DNA of 64,000 nt, taken from JBEKUY01 sp049514555. GTDB lineage: Bacteria; Acidobacteriota; Terriglobia; Acidiferrales; UBA7541. The stretch covers positions 1 to 64,000 of the forward strand of contig JBEKUY010000007.1 in assembly GCA_049514555.1 (NCBI GenBank), given 5' to 3'. Made by a program: the position numbers and the translations under genes. Below the pieces are notes generated by a model that had not been told where the DNA came from, ran no database searches, and was given only the letters and a program-made list of their open reading frames with translations. Positions 14,687 through 22,064 of this stretch are shown here, in pieces. Within the stretch, counting starts at the first letter, position 1. Every line of letters begins with the position of its first letter.

Positions 14687-15260
14687 CCAGCTAATCCGGC
14701 AAGATCGTGTTCCAGACAGATTCCGAGGAGAGTGGAAGGCTGTGGGTTGCGATTGCGTCCTGCTGCCCGGCCTTGTCCTCAACAGGAGGCCTGATTCTGG
14801 GCGTGGCTCGCGGTGTGAATCGCAGGAGCAATCGACTCAAATTCGGTGCGTGGACAACTTTTCTACGACGGCGAAGAATGCGCGGGGTTGGCGCGCTTCT
14901 GGATGGCAAGTCGGCATTGATGCTGGCCGCGGTGCGGCTGCGTCACGTGGCCGGGACGAAGTGGGGCACGCGGCGGTATCTAGATATGTACCGCCTTGCG
15001 GAAGCGAGCGAGGCCGCATGACCGCCTGCGTGAGCATTTTCGGCTCCCCTCGGGGGGAGCCGAACGCAACAACCACCAGGCCTACGCCTCAACAAATGTG
15101 CGGAAGACTCTGGACACAAGCTCGATAGGAAAAAGAGCCCACACCATCGACCTCGCTCGGCGTGGCTGGCTCTGCTAATCACTCATTCGGGTATTTGCGC
15201 CTCGGAGCACGGAAAATGTGGGATTCTCAGTCACTCCCAATTGCGGAAGCCTTTCTTGAG
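14687..15260. pseudogene. Gene-poor stretch with a possible transposase remnant
   Basis: No intact gene is supported. The plus frame ending at 15021 reads coherently only in its last 35 codons (KSALMLAAVRLRHVAGTKWG, then TRRYLDMYRLAEAS), a tail that resembles the C-terminus of some transposases. Upstream of that it looks random, as in a decayed gene. At 15039-15064 lies an 11-bp perfect stem (TTCGGCTCCCC and complement) with a TCGG loop and no T-run. Confidence 0.25.
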
Positions 15261-15965
15261 TCACGGTTTGCGAACATGTTCCACGCGCCATCCGTCATCA
15301 TAGAGGCGTAGATTTGCACTAGCCTTGAAAATTTGACTGTTGAGATTTATTGCCTGTCCTATCTTGTCGATCGGCCGCCACTTCCACGTGAAATCGGCCT
15401 GGGCCTGACCTGTTTCTCCGGCAGCAATTCCTGTCACCTCGACGATTTCGCTCTTGGCAACCGGAACCACCCAATCCTCCGCAACAGCACCTTTAAAAAC
15501 TCCAATCGGAACGCGCAATGTCTGATGCGTCCATGAGTTGGATTGTGACACACCATCTTTAGTCAGAGAGACTTTCCACATTGAAGACACGCGGGAGCAA
15601 TCCTCAGAAAAGCACGGTGGTACAGGAGATTGACGCGTCGGGGTAGGTTCAGAGCGCGAGATTTCGATGATTCCTGCCGACTGAAGTTCAGGGTAAGGCG
15701 CTGCTTTTAGATTTGTGTCTAGTTTTCCAAGGTAGGGATAGTAGGTTCCGCCACTGTTATCCCAAACGGATCCAGTTAGGAATTCAACGGTCTTAGGTTT
15801 GTTGAAATCACTGGAACGACCGATCAGCTCGGCAGCGTGCGAGCGCGTGAGACTCTTCGAATCTGAACATCCACAGGCAAGGAAAGCGGCGACGCAGACT
15901 AGAACCAACAACCCAATTGTGCAGTATTTCGTGTCTCTTTGGATGAGAGATTGATTCCCTGTCAT
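15261..15965 (-). CDS. Hypothetical lipoprotein
   Basis: A 234-residue predicted lipoprotein. The N-terminal helix (GLLVLVCVAAFLACGC) contains a signal-peptidase II lipobox, with lipidation expected at a Cys near residue 33. The mature part is beta-rich, ends in LYDDGWRVEHVRKP and has two nearby cysteines in PPCFSEDC. The ATG at 15965 has GGAGG upstream and is preferred over one ten codons earlier. It should be anchored to the membrane facing the periplasm. The end resembles other small Acidobacterial lipoproteins with a terminal GWRV element. No family recognised. Confidence 0.7.
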   Translation of the reverse strand: MTGNQSLIQRDTKYCTIGLLVLVCVAAFLACGCSDSKSLTRSHAAELIGRSSDFNKPKTVEFLTGSVWDNSGGTYYPYLGKLDTNLKAAPYPELQSAGIIEISRSEPTPTRQSPVPPCFSEDCSRVSSMWKVSLTKDGVSQSNSWTHQTLRVPIGVFKGAVAEDWVVPVAKSEIVEVTGIAAGETGQAQADFTWKWRPIDKIGQAINLNSQIFKASANLRLYDDGWRVEHVRKP

Positions 15966-16944
15966 TGAAACCTCCATTTGGACCGGAATCTCCAATCTGG
16001 ACCTTTGTGTCGCGCATCGTACCCTTCTCCTACTGTGGACACAACGAATTTGCCACCTGAGCAGGCCCCTGCGAGATCAGTGGGGTCCCGACGGCTCGTT
16101 GTTGCCGTCTGGCGGGCCTCGCTTGCTGCCGCGCAAGCGATTTCTCAGACACCGCTTCGAACCTCCTTCCTCGGCGCCAGATTTTGCACCGACTGGGTCT
16201 TACAGGGAACCGTCTTCCCGCCTGGCGCCGTGCCCGAGAATCTGCACAAGGCCTTTTCCCCGCTTGCGCGAGGAATCAGCTTCAGAGTCTTGGTGGGAAG
16301 CGGCTTCCCTCCCGAGATTCAGGAAGCGTGCTGCTTCGCCTCCACAAAGAAGCTGATTCTTGCAGCAGGCTACGAGGACAAAACGGCTCATGCGTGGGGT
16401 CGTTTGTTCTTGACTGCTACGTGATCACAAAAGCTTCGGTGAACTTGGAGGGCTGAATTCCAAAGGTCTTCGTGATTTGCAGTGTGGCGAAACTGCTAAA
16501 GAACATAAAGGTTGGCCGAACCCGACAAGCGCATGCTTGCCCTCAAGGCCGTCTATTACCTTGCCCCGTCGGAGTAGCGAGATTGCCTGTGTCCAGTAGT
16601 TCTTGGGAATGGGGCCAGTCCCTGGCGGCAGAGCTCCTTGTAGAACGCGATTGCGCATACCATTGCTCCCCGTTGGAAGATTTCCTTCCTTCAACCAACA
16701 CCCTTGCGGTGATCGGACAGCCTCCAACATTCATCATCCGAAAGAAGGCAGGCTGTTCTAGGCAAACCAGTATCAGAGTCTCGTTTGCGTTGACATACAG
16801 GTACGGAAAGGTTTATGCTCCGCGCCTCACGTAACTGTCCCCGACAATTTGTGTTGTTGGAGGCCCGATGAGACCCAGCCAAGGGCCACTGACCTGCATA
16901 TGGTCACTGCCTGCAGCGGCAGTTCCTGACCGGAGAGGTTAATC
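15966..16944. other. Long gene-free stretch with inverted repeats
   Basis: No gene is supported in these 979 bases; open frames on both strands lack start signals and recognisable content. An 11-bp perfect inverted repeat, GAATCAGCTTC at 16273-16283 and GAAGCTGATTC at 16349-16359, encloses further short hairpins (GGGAAGC/GCTTCCC near 16295-16309). A second hairpin, ACTGCC/GGCAGT with outer GGTC/GACC (16902-16931), abuts the Shine-Dalgarno of the next gene and could affect its translation. Confidence 0.4.
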
Positions 16945-18357
16945 GTGTCCCCAGAAGCGCCCATCAATGCAGTTTGTCTATCCTGTGGTAAAGCGGTTCC
17001 GCTAGGAGCCAAGTTTTGCCGCGCGTGCGGCGCTGCTGTTGCTCAGGGTGCTCCTTCCGCACGGGAGGAGGCCCTGCTTTGTCAGGGTTGTGGTGCACCG
17101 CTGAAGGCTGGAGCGAAATTCTGCAAACAATGCGGACGCACAACGAGCACCGTTGCGGCTGTTGATTCTTCGGCCAGCCCTGCGACGGAAGCTGCACCGC
17201 CCCTAGAGGCAAGTACTTCAAGACCAGCACCACAGAGTCAACCCTCCCAGAGCGAGGAATCTTCCTCGCCATTGCCCGACCAAGCGGGGCAAAAACCCAC
17301 ATGTCCTTCCTGCGGGAAGGTGGCCGGCTCTGGATCCAAGTTCTGCAAGTATTGCGGAGGCAAGCTGGCTGAGCCTGCACGTTCACCGGTAGCCTCGTCA
17401 AGTGTTGCGGAAGTTCTTGCTCCGGCGCAGTTACAGCCACCGCCAATTGAGAGTGCCGCAGAAAAGAGGATTTGCCCGTCCTGTGGAGTAGTGGCAGAGA
17501 CAGGCAAGAAATTCTGTCGTGCTTGTGGGGCACGCCTGGAGCCCGACGCGGCAAGCAGCCCGGCTGTATCCGGACCAACGCTCGCCCCCGAAATTCCCAT
17601 ACAGATGCCAGCTCCCGCTCCGAGTGAAAATGCCCGCGCCGCGGGAATCCCCTCACCGAGGCCATCCCGAGGAACGCCTTCCGTACCGACGAGGAGAAAG
17701 GCTTGGGTAGCTGCAATCGCAGCGGCAGGGGTCATCCTGCTTGTTGGAGGGGGCTTCCTCGCCTATCGCTGGCACTCTCGCAAGAACGCGACGCAGGCTG
17801 CGACCTCGTTTGCCCCCAGTCAGCCAATTGCCCAAAGCAATCCCGAAGTGGTGGAGCCGCCGCCCAGCCCTTCTGGTTCCGAAACTTCTCAGGAGACTCC
17901 ATCAGCCCTGACAGCCAATCGTTCCGATCAACCCTCGGCGAGTGGCAAGGCTCGGGCGACAGAATCGCAGGAACACGAGGCCGCTGCGAACCCCGGGACT
18001 TCGAATCCTCCTTCGTCATCGGGGCAGCAGTCAGATCAGCTGGAGACACCGGCGACGCCACCGAATCCCTCCCCAGCACAATCGGTCGCAACACCAAACG
18101 TCGGGGCAACTTCCGGTACGCTGACTTGGACGGGCCAGGTGCCAAACTATGGGTTGATCATCATTAACGGGAACCACGTTTCCCCTGGTTCGATCGAGGG
18201 AGAGCTTCCCGGCGTGCCTGTAAAGATTGAGATCGACCCGCCCGGGATGGGCATTGCGGAAGCTCCAAGTCTCCATAACAACTGGAAACGGCTCGTGTTA
18301 CGTCCGTCGAAGCAGAGGCCTGGCGTGATCCACATTCGTTGGACCGTGATCCCTTGA
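16945..18357 (+). CDS. Zinc-ribbon membrane protein with four ribbons
   Basis: A 470-residue protein. Four CxxC...CxxC zinc ribbons occur at about residues 11-28, 46-63, 113-131 and 175-195, each in the form CxxCG-(10)-FCxxCG and joined by Pro/Ser/Ala-rich linkers. One membrane helix (about 252-272) is followed by a disordered Ser/Pro/Thr segment and an 80-residue globular C-terminal domain, likely periplasmic, starting GTLTWTGQVPNYGLIIINGN. The GTG start has GGAGAGG upstream. It opens a long same-strand gene run. Ribbon modules probably mediate protein contacts; the function is unknown. Confidence 0.75.
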   Translation: MSPEAPINAVCLSCGKAVPLGAKFCRACGAAVAQGAPSAREEALLCQGCGAPLKAGAKFCKQCGRTTSTVAAVDSSASPATEAAPPLEASTSRPAPQSQPSQSEESSSPLPDQAGQKPTCPSCGKVAGSGSKFCKYCGGKLAEPARSPVASSSVAEVLAPAQLQPPPIESAAEKRICPSCGVVAETGKKFCRACGARLEPDAASSPAVSGPTLAPEIPIQMPAPAPSENARAAGIPSPRPSRGTPSVPTRRKAWVAAIAAAGVILLVGGGFLAYRWHSRKNATQAATSFAPSQPIAQSNPEVVEPPPSPSGSETSQETPSALTANRSDQPSASGKARATESQEHEAAANPGTSNPPSSSGQQSDQLETPATPPNPSPAQSVATPNVGATSGTLTWTGQVPNYGLIIINGNHVSPGSIEGELPGVPVKIEIDPPGMGIAEAPSLHNNWKRLVLRPSKQRPGVIHIRWTVIP

Positions 18358-18410
18358 AGGAGAAAAACGAAGGTGGCCACGGATCTTGATCGATCTGAAG
18401 AGGAGGGCTA

Positions 18411-19187
18411 ATGTTCTGCGACAACTGTGGGAGGAGCATCCCAGACAATTCACAATCCTGTAGCTTCTGCGGTCAGGTGTTTGCAAAGGCGGCCGCCGCT
18501 GCATCTCCCCTCTCCACTGGAGGCACGCCGCGGAGCGCAACTGTCAACCCGAGTGGTCCCTCCGGCTGGTCAAGTCTCGTTTTGGGGCCGTCGCGCAAGG
18601 TCCTGGAAGCAGTCGAACGCGGAGTTGTCATCCGGGCAGCCGTGGCGGTTGCGTTGCGAGTCTTGGCGGTTCTTTTCGTCATAGGAGGGATTCTCCTTCT
18701 CATCCAGCTTCTCAAATTCTCCTTTAACCTGCCGACGGCCCAGGGAACGGCGGGTGGTCTGATCCTTACGCTGTTGCTCTTGGGTGCGATCGCCGCGAGT
18801 TGTCAGGTTTTGCTGTACCGCGCCGAGAGTGTGAGCGCTCTCGGTGAATCACCCTTCACGGTTATTCCAATCGTGTCGATTCTGCTCAGAGCGATGGGGG
18901 AGCTTTACGCCGTCGCAGGAATAGCCGTCGGTGTGGGCGGATGCCTTTTTGTCTGGTTTTCGGGAGAAAGCCCCTTGGGGATGCTTGGGGGCATCGCGCC
19001 TTTTCTTCCATCGGTACCCGCTGGCGGGACGTTCCTCGACGGGGTCGTTCTGCTGGCGTGGGCGGGCTTGGGGTCATTTGCTTTGCTGCTCATCTTTTAT
19101 TTCCTGGCTGAGGCCATCGTGGTCATGGCTGACATAGCGCGCAATGTGCGCCCCCTAGTGAAGGCCGGTGGCACGAAAGGGTCGTGA
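18411..19187 (+). CDS. Zinc-ribbon multi-pass membrane protein
   Basis: A 258-residue protein with one N-terminal zinc ribbon (Cys3, Cys6, Cys17, Cys20 in FCDNCG and CSFCG). After a linker come about four membrane helices; the first is near residues 80-105 (VAVALRVLAVLFVIGGILLL) and the last near 225-245. AGGAGG lies just before the ATG at 18411. It follows the four-ribbon protein by 53 bases and belongs to the same transcription unit. No transport motif is seen; a membrane sensor or scaffold is possible. Confidence 0.75.
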   Translation: MFCDNCGRSIPDNSQSCSFCGQVFAKAAAAASPLSTGGTPRSATVNPSGPSGWSSLVLGPSRKVLEAVERGVVIRAAVAVALRVLAVLFVIGGILLLIQLLKFSFNLPTAQGTAGGLILTLLLLGAIAASCQVLLYRAESVSALGESPFTVIPIVSILLRAMGELYAVAGIAVGVGGCLFVWFSGESPLGMLGGIAPFLPSVPAGGTFLDGVVLLAWAGLGSFALLLIFYFLAEAIVVMADIARNVRPLVKAGGTKGS

Positions 19188-19302
19188 GCCGGTGGCGAAC
19201 GCGAGGGAATCGGATCCTCAGGCTTTACGAAGCGGAAAGTCGGACAAGGTTACGCAAACCTTCATGGAGTAGAAGGCGCAACGACGAGTAGCGGAGGCAC
19301 TC

Positions 19303-19854
19303 ATGAACTGCGCGAAATGCGGAACCAGCCTTGATGCGGACGCTCGATTCTGCCCGGATTGCGGAGCGGCGGTTGTCCAGCCAGCCGTGGCACCGCCCGC
19401 GAAGGTTGATTCTGCGGTACAGGCTTCAGCCGTTCGAACGACAAAGCGGTGTCCTTACTGTGGAGAGGAAATCCTCGAAGTTGCTGTGAAATGCAGGTTT
19501 TGTGGCTCCGACCTTGTCCAACCGCCTGTGCCTTCGGCATTACAGCCGCGAGCAGCCTCGAACATTGTCCTCAACGCTCCGGCTCCAGCGGCTGCCACGA
19601 CTGCTGGACCTTCGATTGTCATACAGAACGTCCAGGCTCAGCAGGCGCCTGCATTTGTGCCCGGCCGTTACAAGAATCCCGGACTGGCGCTCTTCTTTTC
19701 GTTTATCTTCCCGGGCGGGGGCCAGTTTTACAATGGGCATGCGGGCAAAGGGATTCTCGTCCTTTGCACGTTCTGGATCTTTGGGATCACCTGGATCTGG
19801 TCCCTCTTCGATGCTTACAGCTCGGCGCAGCGGATCAATCGCGTGGGGTTTTGA
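19303..19854 (+). CDS. Zinc-ribbon TM2-domain protein
   Basis: A 183-residue protein with two zinc ribbons, CAKCG...CPDCG at residues 3-20 and CPYCG...CRFCG at about 50-68. An Ala/Pro linker leads to a C-terminal TM2 domain (about 120-183) with two helices, containing KNPGLALFFSFIFPGGGQFY and TWIWSLFDAYSSAQRIN. TM2 domains are short helical hairpins of unknown function, often fused to zinc ribbons in bacteria. The gene is third in the zinc-ribbon series and is followed four bases later by another small membrane protein gene. Confidence 0.82.
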   Translation: MNCAKCGTSLDADARFCPDCGAAVVQPAVAPPAKVDSAVQASAVRTTKRCPYCGEEILEVAVKCRFCGSDLVQPPVPSALQPRAASNIVLNAPAPAAATTAGPSIVIQNVQAQQAPAFVPGRYKNPGLALFFSFIFPGGGQFYNGHAGKGILVLCTFWIFGITWIWSLFDAYSSAQRINRVGF

Positions 19855-19857
19855 AAG

Positions 19858-20181
19858 ATGAGCATCGGCGAAGCCATCGGTTACGCGGTTTTGCTCTTTA
19901 TGATCCTTGCGGCCGTGGGCGTCCTCACGTCGCGTACAGCGATTGAGCGGCTGGTGGCAATCGGTGTTCTGCCTCGTGCCTTCGCGCACTTCGTTCCTGC
20001 ACTGACGCTCGCAGCCCGAGCACTGGCCATCGCCTTGATTCTGATCGGCTGTGCCCGGCTTGCTATCACTGCCGGCTGGCTTTCTCGGGATTGGCTTGAG
20101 CGGTATGGTTTTGCGGCGTTCTTGGTTGTCCTGGGTTCCATTCTCCTCCTGCTCACGCTTCGCAGGAAGCGCGAAGGGTAA
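19858..20181 (+). CDS. Small membrane protein
   Basis: A 107-residue protein with three predicted membrane helices (near residues 5-25, 48-70 and 80-102) and a basic C-terminus (RRKREG). It starts three bases after the TM2 gene's stop, so it is surely co-transcribed. No family recognised. Confidence 0.6.
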   Translation: MSIGEAIGYAVLLFMILAAVGVLTSRTAIERLVAIGVLPRAFAHFVPALTLAARALAIALILIGCARLAITAGWLSRDWLERYGFAAFLVVLGSILLLLTLRRKREG

Positions 20182-20247
20182 GACTGCGCACAGTTTTGAT
20201 GCCCTAGTTTCCTTCGGGGCGTGTGGAATCCGTCGGCTTGATACGTT

Positions 20248-20820
20248 ATGTCAGTGGAAGCACAGGCGCGCAAACAGATCCCCGACGAGGAGATCGTCCG
20301 CCGCTTTCAGGCAAGCGGAGACAACGGATGTTTCGCGGAGCTGTTTACTCGATATCGCAAACGAATCTATTTGGCCTGCCGAGGTTTTTTCTCGGATGGC
20401 GGCGCTGCCGAAGACGCCACCCAGGAAACGTTTCTCCGCGCTTACCAGAACATCCACGGCTTTCTCGGCGGGGATTTCTGTGCATGGCTGATGCGGATTG
20501 CAAAGAACGTTTGCATCGATCAGTGGCGTAAGCGGCGGCCGGAAATCGGGACAGAGGAGATGGAACGTGCTGAGCTCCCGGCTGCTGGGATGCTCGATCA
20601 GTCATCGGATCTGCACTTTGCTGTCCAACAGCTTCGCAAAGAAATGGAGGCCCTGCCTCCCGAACAGCGCCTGTGTCTTGAGATGAAAATCGAAGGCTAC
20701 TCTTACGAAGAGACGGCAACCCGAATGGGTCTTTCGATCGGGGCTGTGAAGTCACATCTCCAAAATGGGCGACGGATGCTCTGGCTGAGGATGGAAGAGA
20801 CGCTGTCTCAATGGAAATGA
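20248..20820 (+). CDS. ECF-subfamily RNA polymerase sigma factor
   Basis: A 190-residue group 4 sigma factor. Region 2 (about 30-95) contains FAELFTRYRKRIYLACRGFF, then DATQETFLRAYQNIHGF (-10 recognition and core binding). Region 4 (about 130-185) has LPPEQRLCLEMKIEGYSYEE and the HTH GLSIGAVKSHLQNGRRML. It directs RNA polymerase to a dedicated promoter set. Its stop region overlaps the following anti-sigma gene by ten bases, the standard pairing. A candidate target promoter precedes the FecR-type gene at 22065. Confidence 0.93.
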   Translation: MSVEAQARKQIPDEEIVRRFQASGDNGCFAELFTRYRKRIYLACRGFFSDGGAAEDATQETFLRAYQNIHGFLGGDFCAWLMRIAKNVCIDQWRKRRPEIGTEEMERAELPAAGMLDQSSDLHFAVQQLRKEMEALPPEQRLCLEMKIEGYSYEETATRMGLSIGAVKSHLQNGRRMLWLRMEETLSQWK

Positions 20821-21947
20821 CTAGCTGGCGTGAAGATAACTTTCTGGAAAGGCTGATGCCTCATTTGCGGCAGAAAACTGATGCGACGCGGGAGCCATGT
20901 CCTGCTCCAGAATTGCTGTGTGCTTTTGCCGAAGATCGGCTGGACGCTCCTTCGCGCGACGCCCTCGCTACTCACTTGGGGCGATGCCCGGCATGCGCCG
21001 AGCTCCACCGTCGGCTTCTGAGTTTCGGGACAACCCATGTACCTGTCCAAGAGAGTGAGTGGCGAAATGCGGAGAAGCGCCTCGGCAATTGGATGAATGC
21101 GTTTCTTCACGCGCAGGCGACTCATGCTCGCCTTGATGCGGAGGCAGAAAGAATAGGCACGGCCCGGGGGTGGGGCCGCGAATGGGTGTCCTCATGGAAG
21201 ATCCAGTGGGGTGTGAGCGTGGCCGCTGGCCTTGTCTTGATGGCCGCCACAGTTTTCTTCTTGAGACCCGGGCTTCGGGTGCCTCGCGAAGGACAATCTC
21301 GCGCCGAGAGAGCACAACCAGCAAACCAATTGGCTGGCACTGAGCCAGGCGGAGAGAAACGCGAATCCCCAACAAGTAACTCTGTGGGAACTCCAGGGGG
21401 CAGCAACGCTCCGGTCGAAATGGCAGAGTCACACCATCGCAGGACATACGGCGCTCCTTTGAGTCAACAGGCGGTTCCTCTGAAAGGCGAACGGCCGCAA
21501 GCACCATCTCCTCTGAACCCTGCGGAAAATGTGTTGTCCCCCTCCGAAGCAAAACATGCCCCGGAAACGGATCTTCCAAATCAGATTCAGATCGAAGCCG
21601 GCGCCGCACTATTGATCCGAGTGATATCCGTCAGCCATCAGCCGGATGGAAGCTTCATATTTCGTGCGGTTTTGACTCAGCCGGTTTCCGGAAAAGGAAG
21701 GGGTGTCCTGGTTTCCGGGACCGAGATTTTCGGATCTGGCGTGTTGAACCAAGGCCAGGTTTCGCTTTCGATTACGGACCTAGAGATTCAGGGCAGGCGC
21801 TATCCCCAGAAAGGCACTGCAGCCGGGGCGAACGCTCGAATCCCCGAACTCGGAGCCGGTGCTCAGTTCGTTCCGGGCCAACAGGTTGAGTTGTGGTTTG
21901 TATCTGCCGCGAGCTATGAGCTTGCACAGGCGCCCGTTCGACACTGA
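20811..21947 (+). CDS. Anti-sigma factor with zinc-finger domain
   Basis: A 378-residue membrane protein. The N-terminal zf-HC2 domain (about 25-70) has HLGRCPACAELHRRLL, the H-x3-C-x2-C site used to hold an ECF sigma factor. A membrane helix follows at about 132-150 (WGVSVAAGLVLMAATVFFLR), then a low-complexity linker and a C-terminal periplasmic domain (about 255-378) that may sense envelope signals. The ten-base overlap with the sigma gene implies coupled synthesis. The C-terminal domain has no named family; release by proteolysis would be the usual mechanism. Confidence 0.85.
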   Translation: MEMTSWREDNFLERLMPHLRQKTDATREPCPAPELLCAFAEDRLDAPSRDALATHLGRCPACAELHRRLLSFGTTHVPVQESEWRNAEKRLGNWMNAFLHAQATHARLDAEAERIGTARGWGREWVSSWKIQWGVSVAAGLVLMAATVFFLRPGLRVPREGQSRAERAQPANQLAGTEPGGEKRESPTSNSVGTPGGSNAPVEMAESHHRRTYGAPLSQQAVPLKGERPQAPSPLNPAENVLSPSEAKHAPETDLPNQIQIEAGAALLIRVISVSHQPDGSFIFRAVLTQPVSGKGRGVLVSGTEIFGSGVLNQGQVSLSITDLEIQGRRYPQKGTAAGANARIPELGAGAQFVPGQQVELWFVSAASYELAQAPVRH

Positions 21948-21995
21948 CAGGTACCGACCGTGCGGGAGATGGGGCCTTCTCGGATTGGCTGATAT

Positions 21996-22026
21996 GGAAT
22001 TTTCACGTTACCGACGTTTTGTCAGG
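21996..22026 (+). promoter_or_regulatory. ECF-like promoter upstream of the FecR/DUF6600 gene
   Basis: GGAATTTT at 21996 resembles the GGAAC-type -35 box of ECF sigma factors; GTCAGG at 22021, after 17 bases, resembles a GTC-type -10. It lies 40 bases before the start at 22065, right after the sigma/anti-sigma pair. Inferred from pattern only. Confidence 0.35.
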
Positions 22027-22064
22027 TGAAGCGCAAAGAAGAGGGTTCGCAACAGGAGGATACG

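Noticed and set aside
16425..16730. 101-codon minus-strand frame in the gene-free gap
   Set aside because: Parts read plausibly but there is no ribosome site, no family and a competing plus-strand frame.
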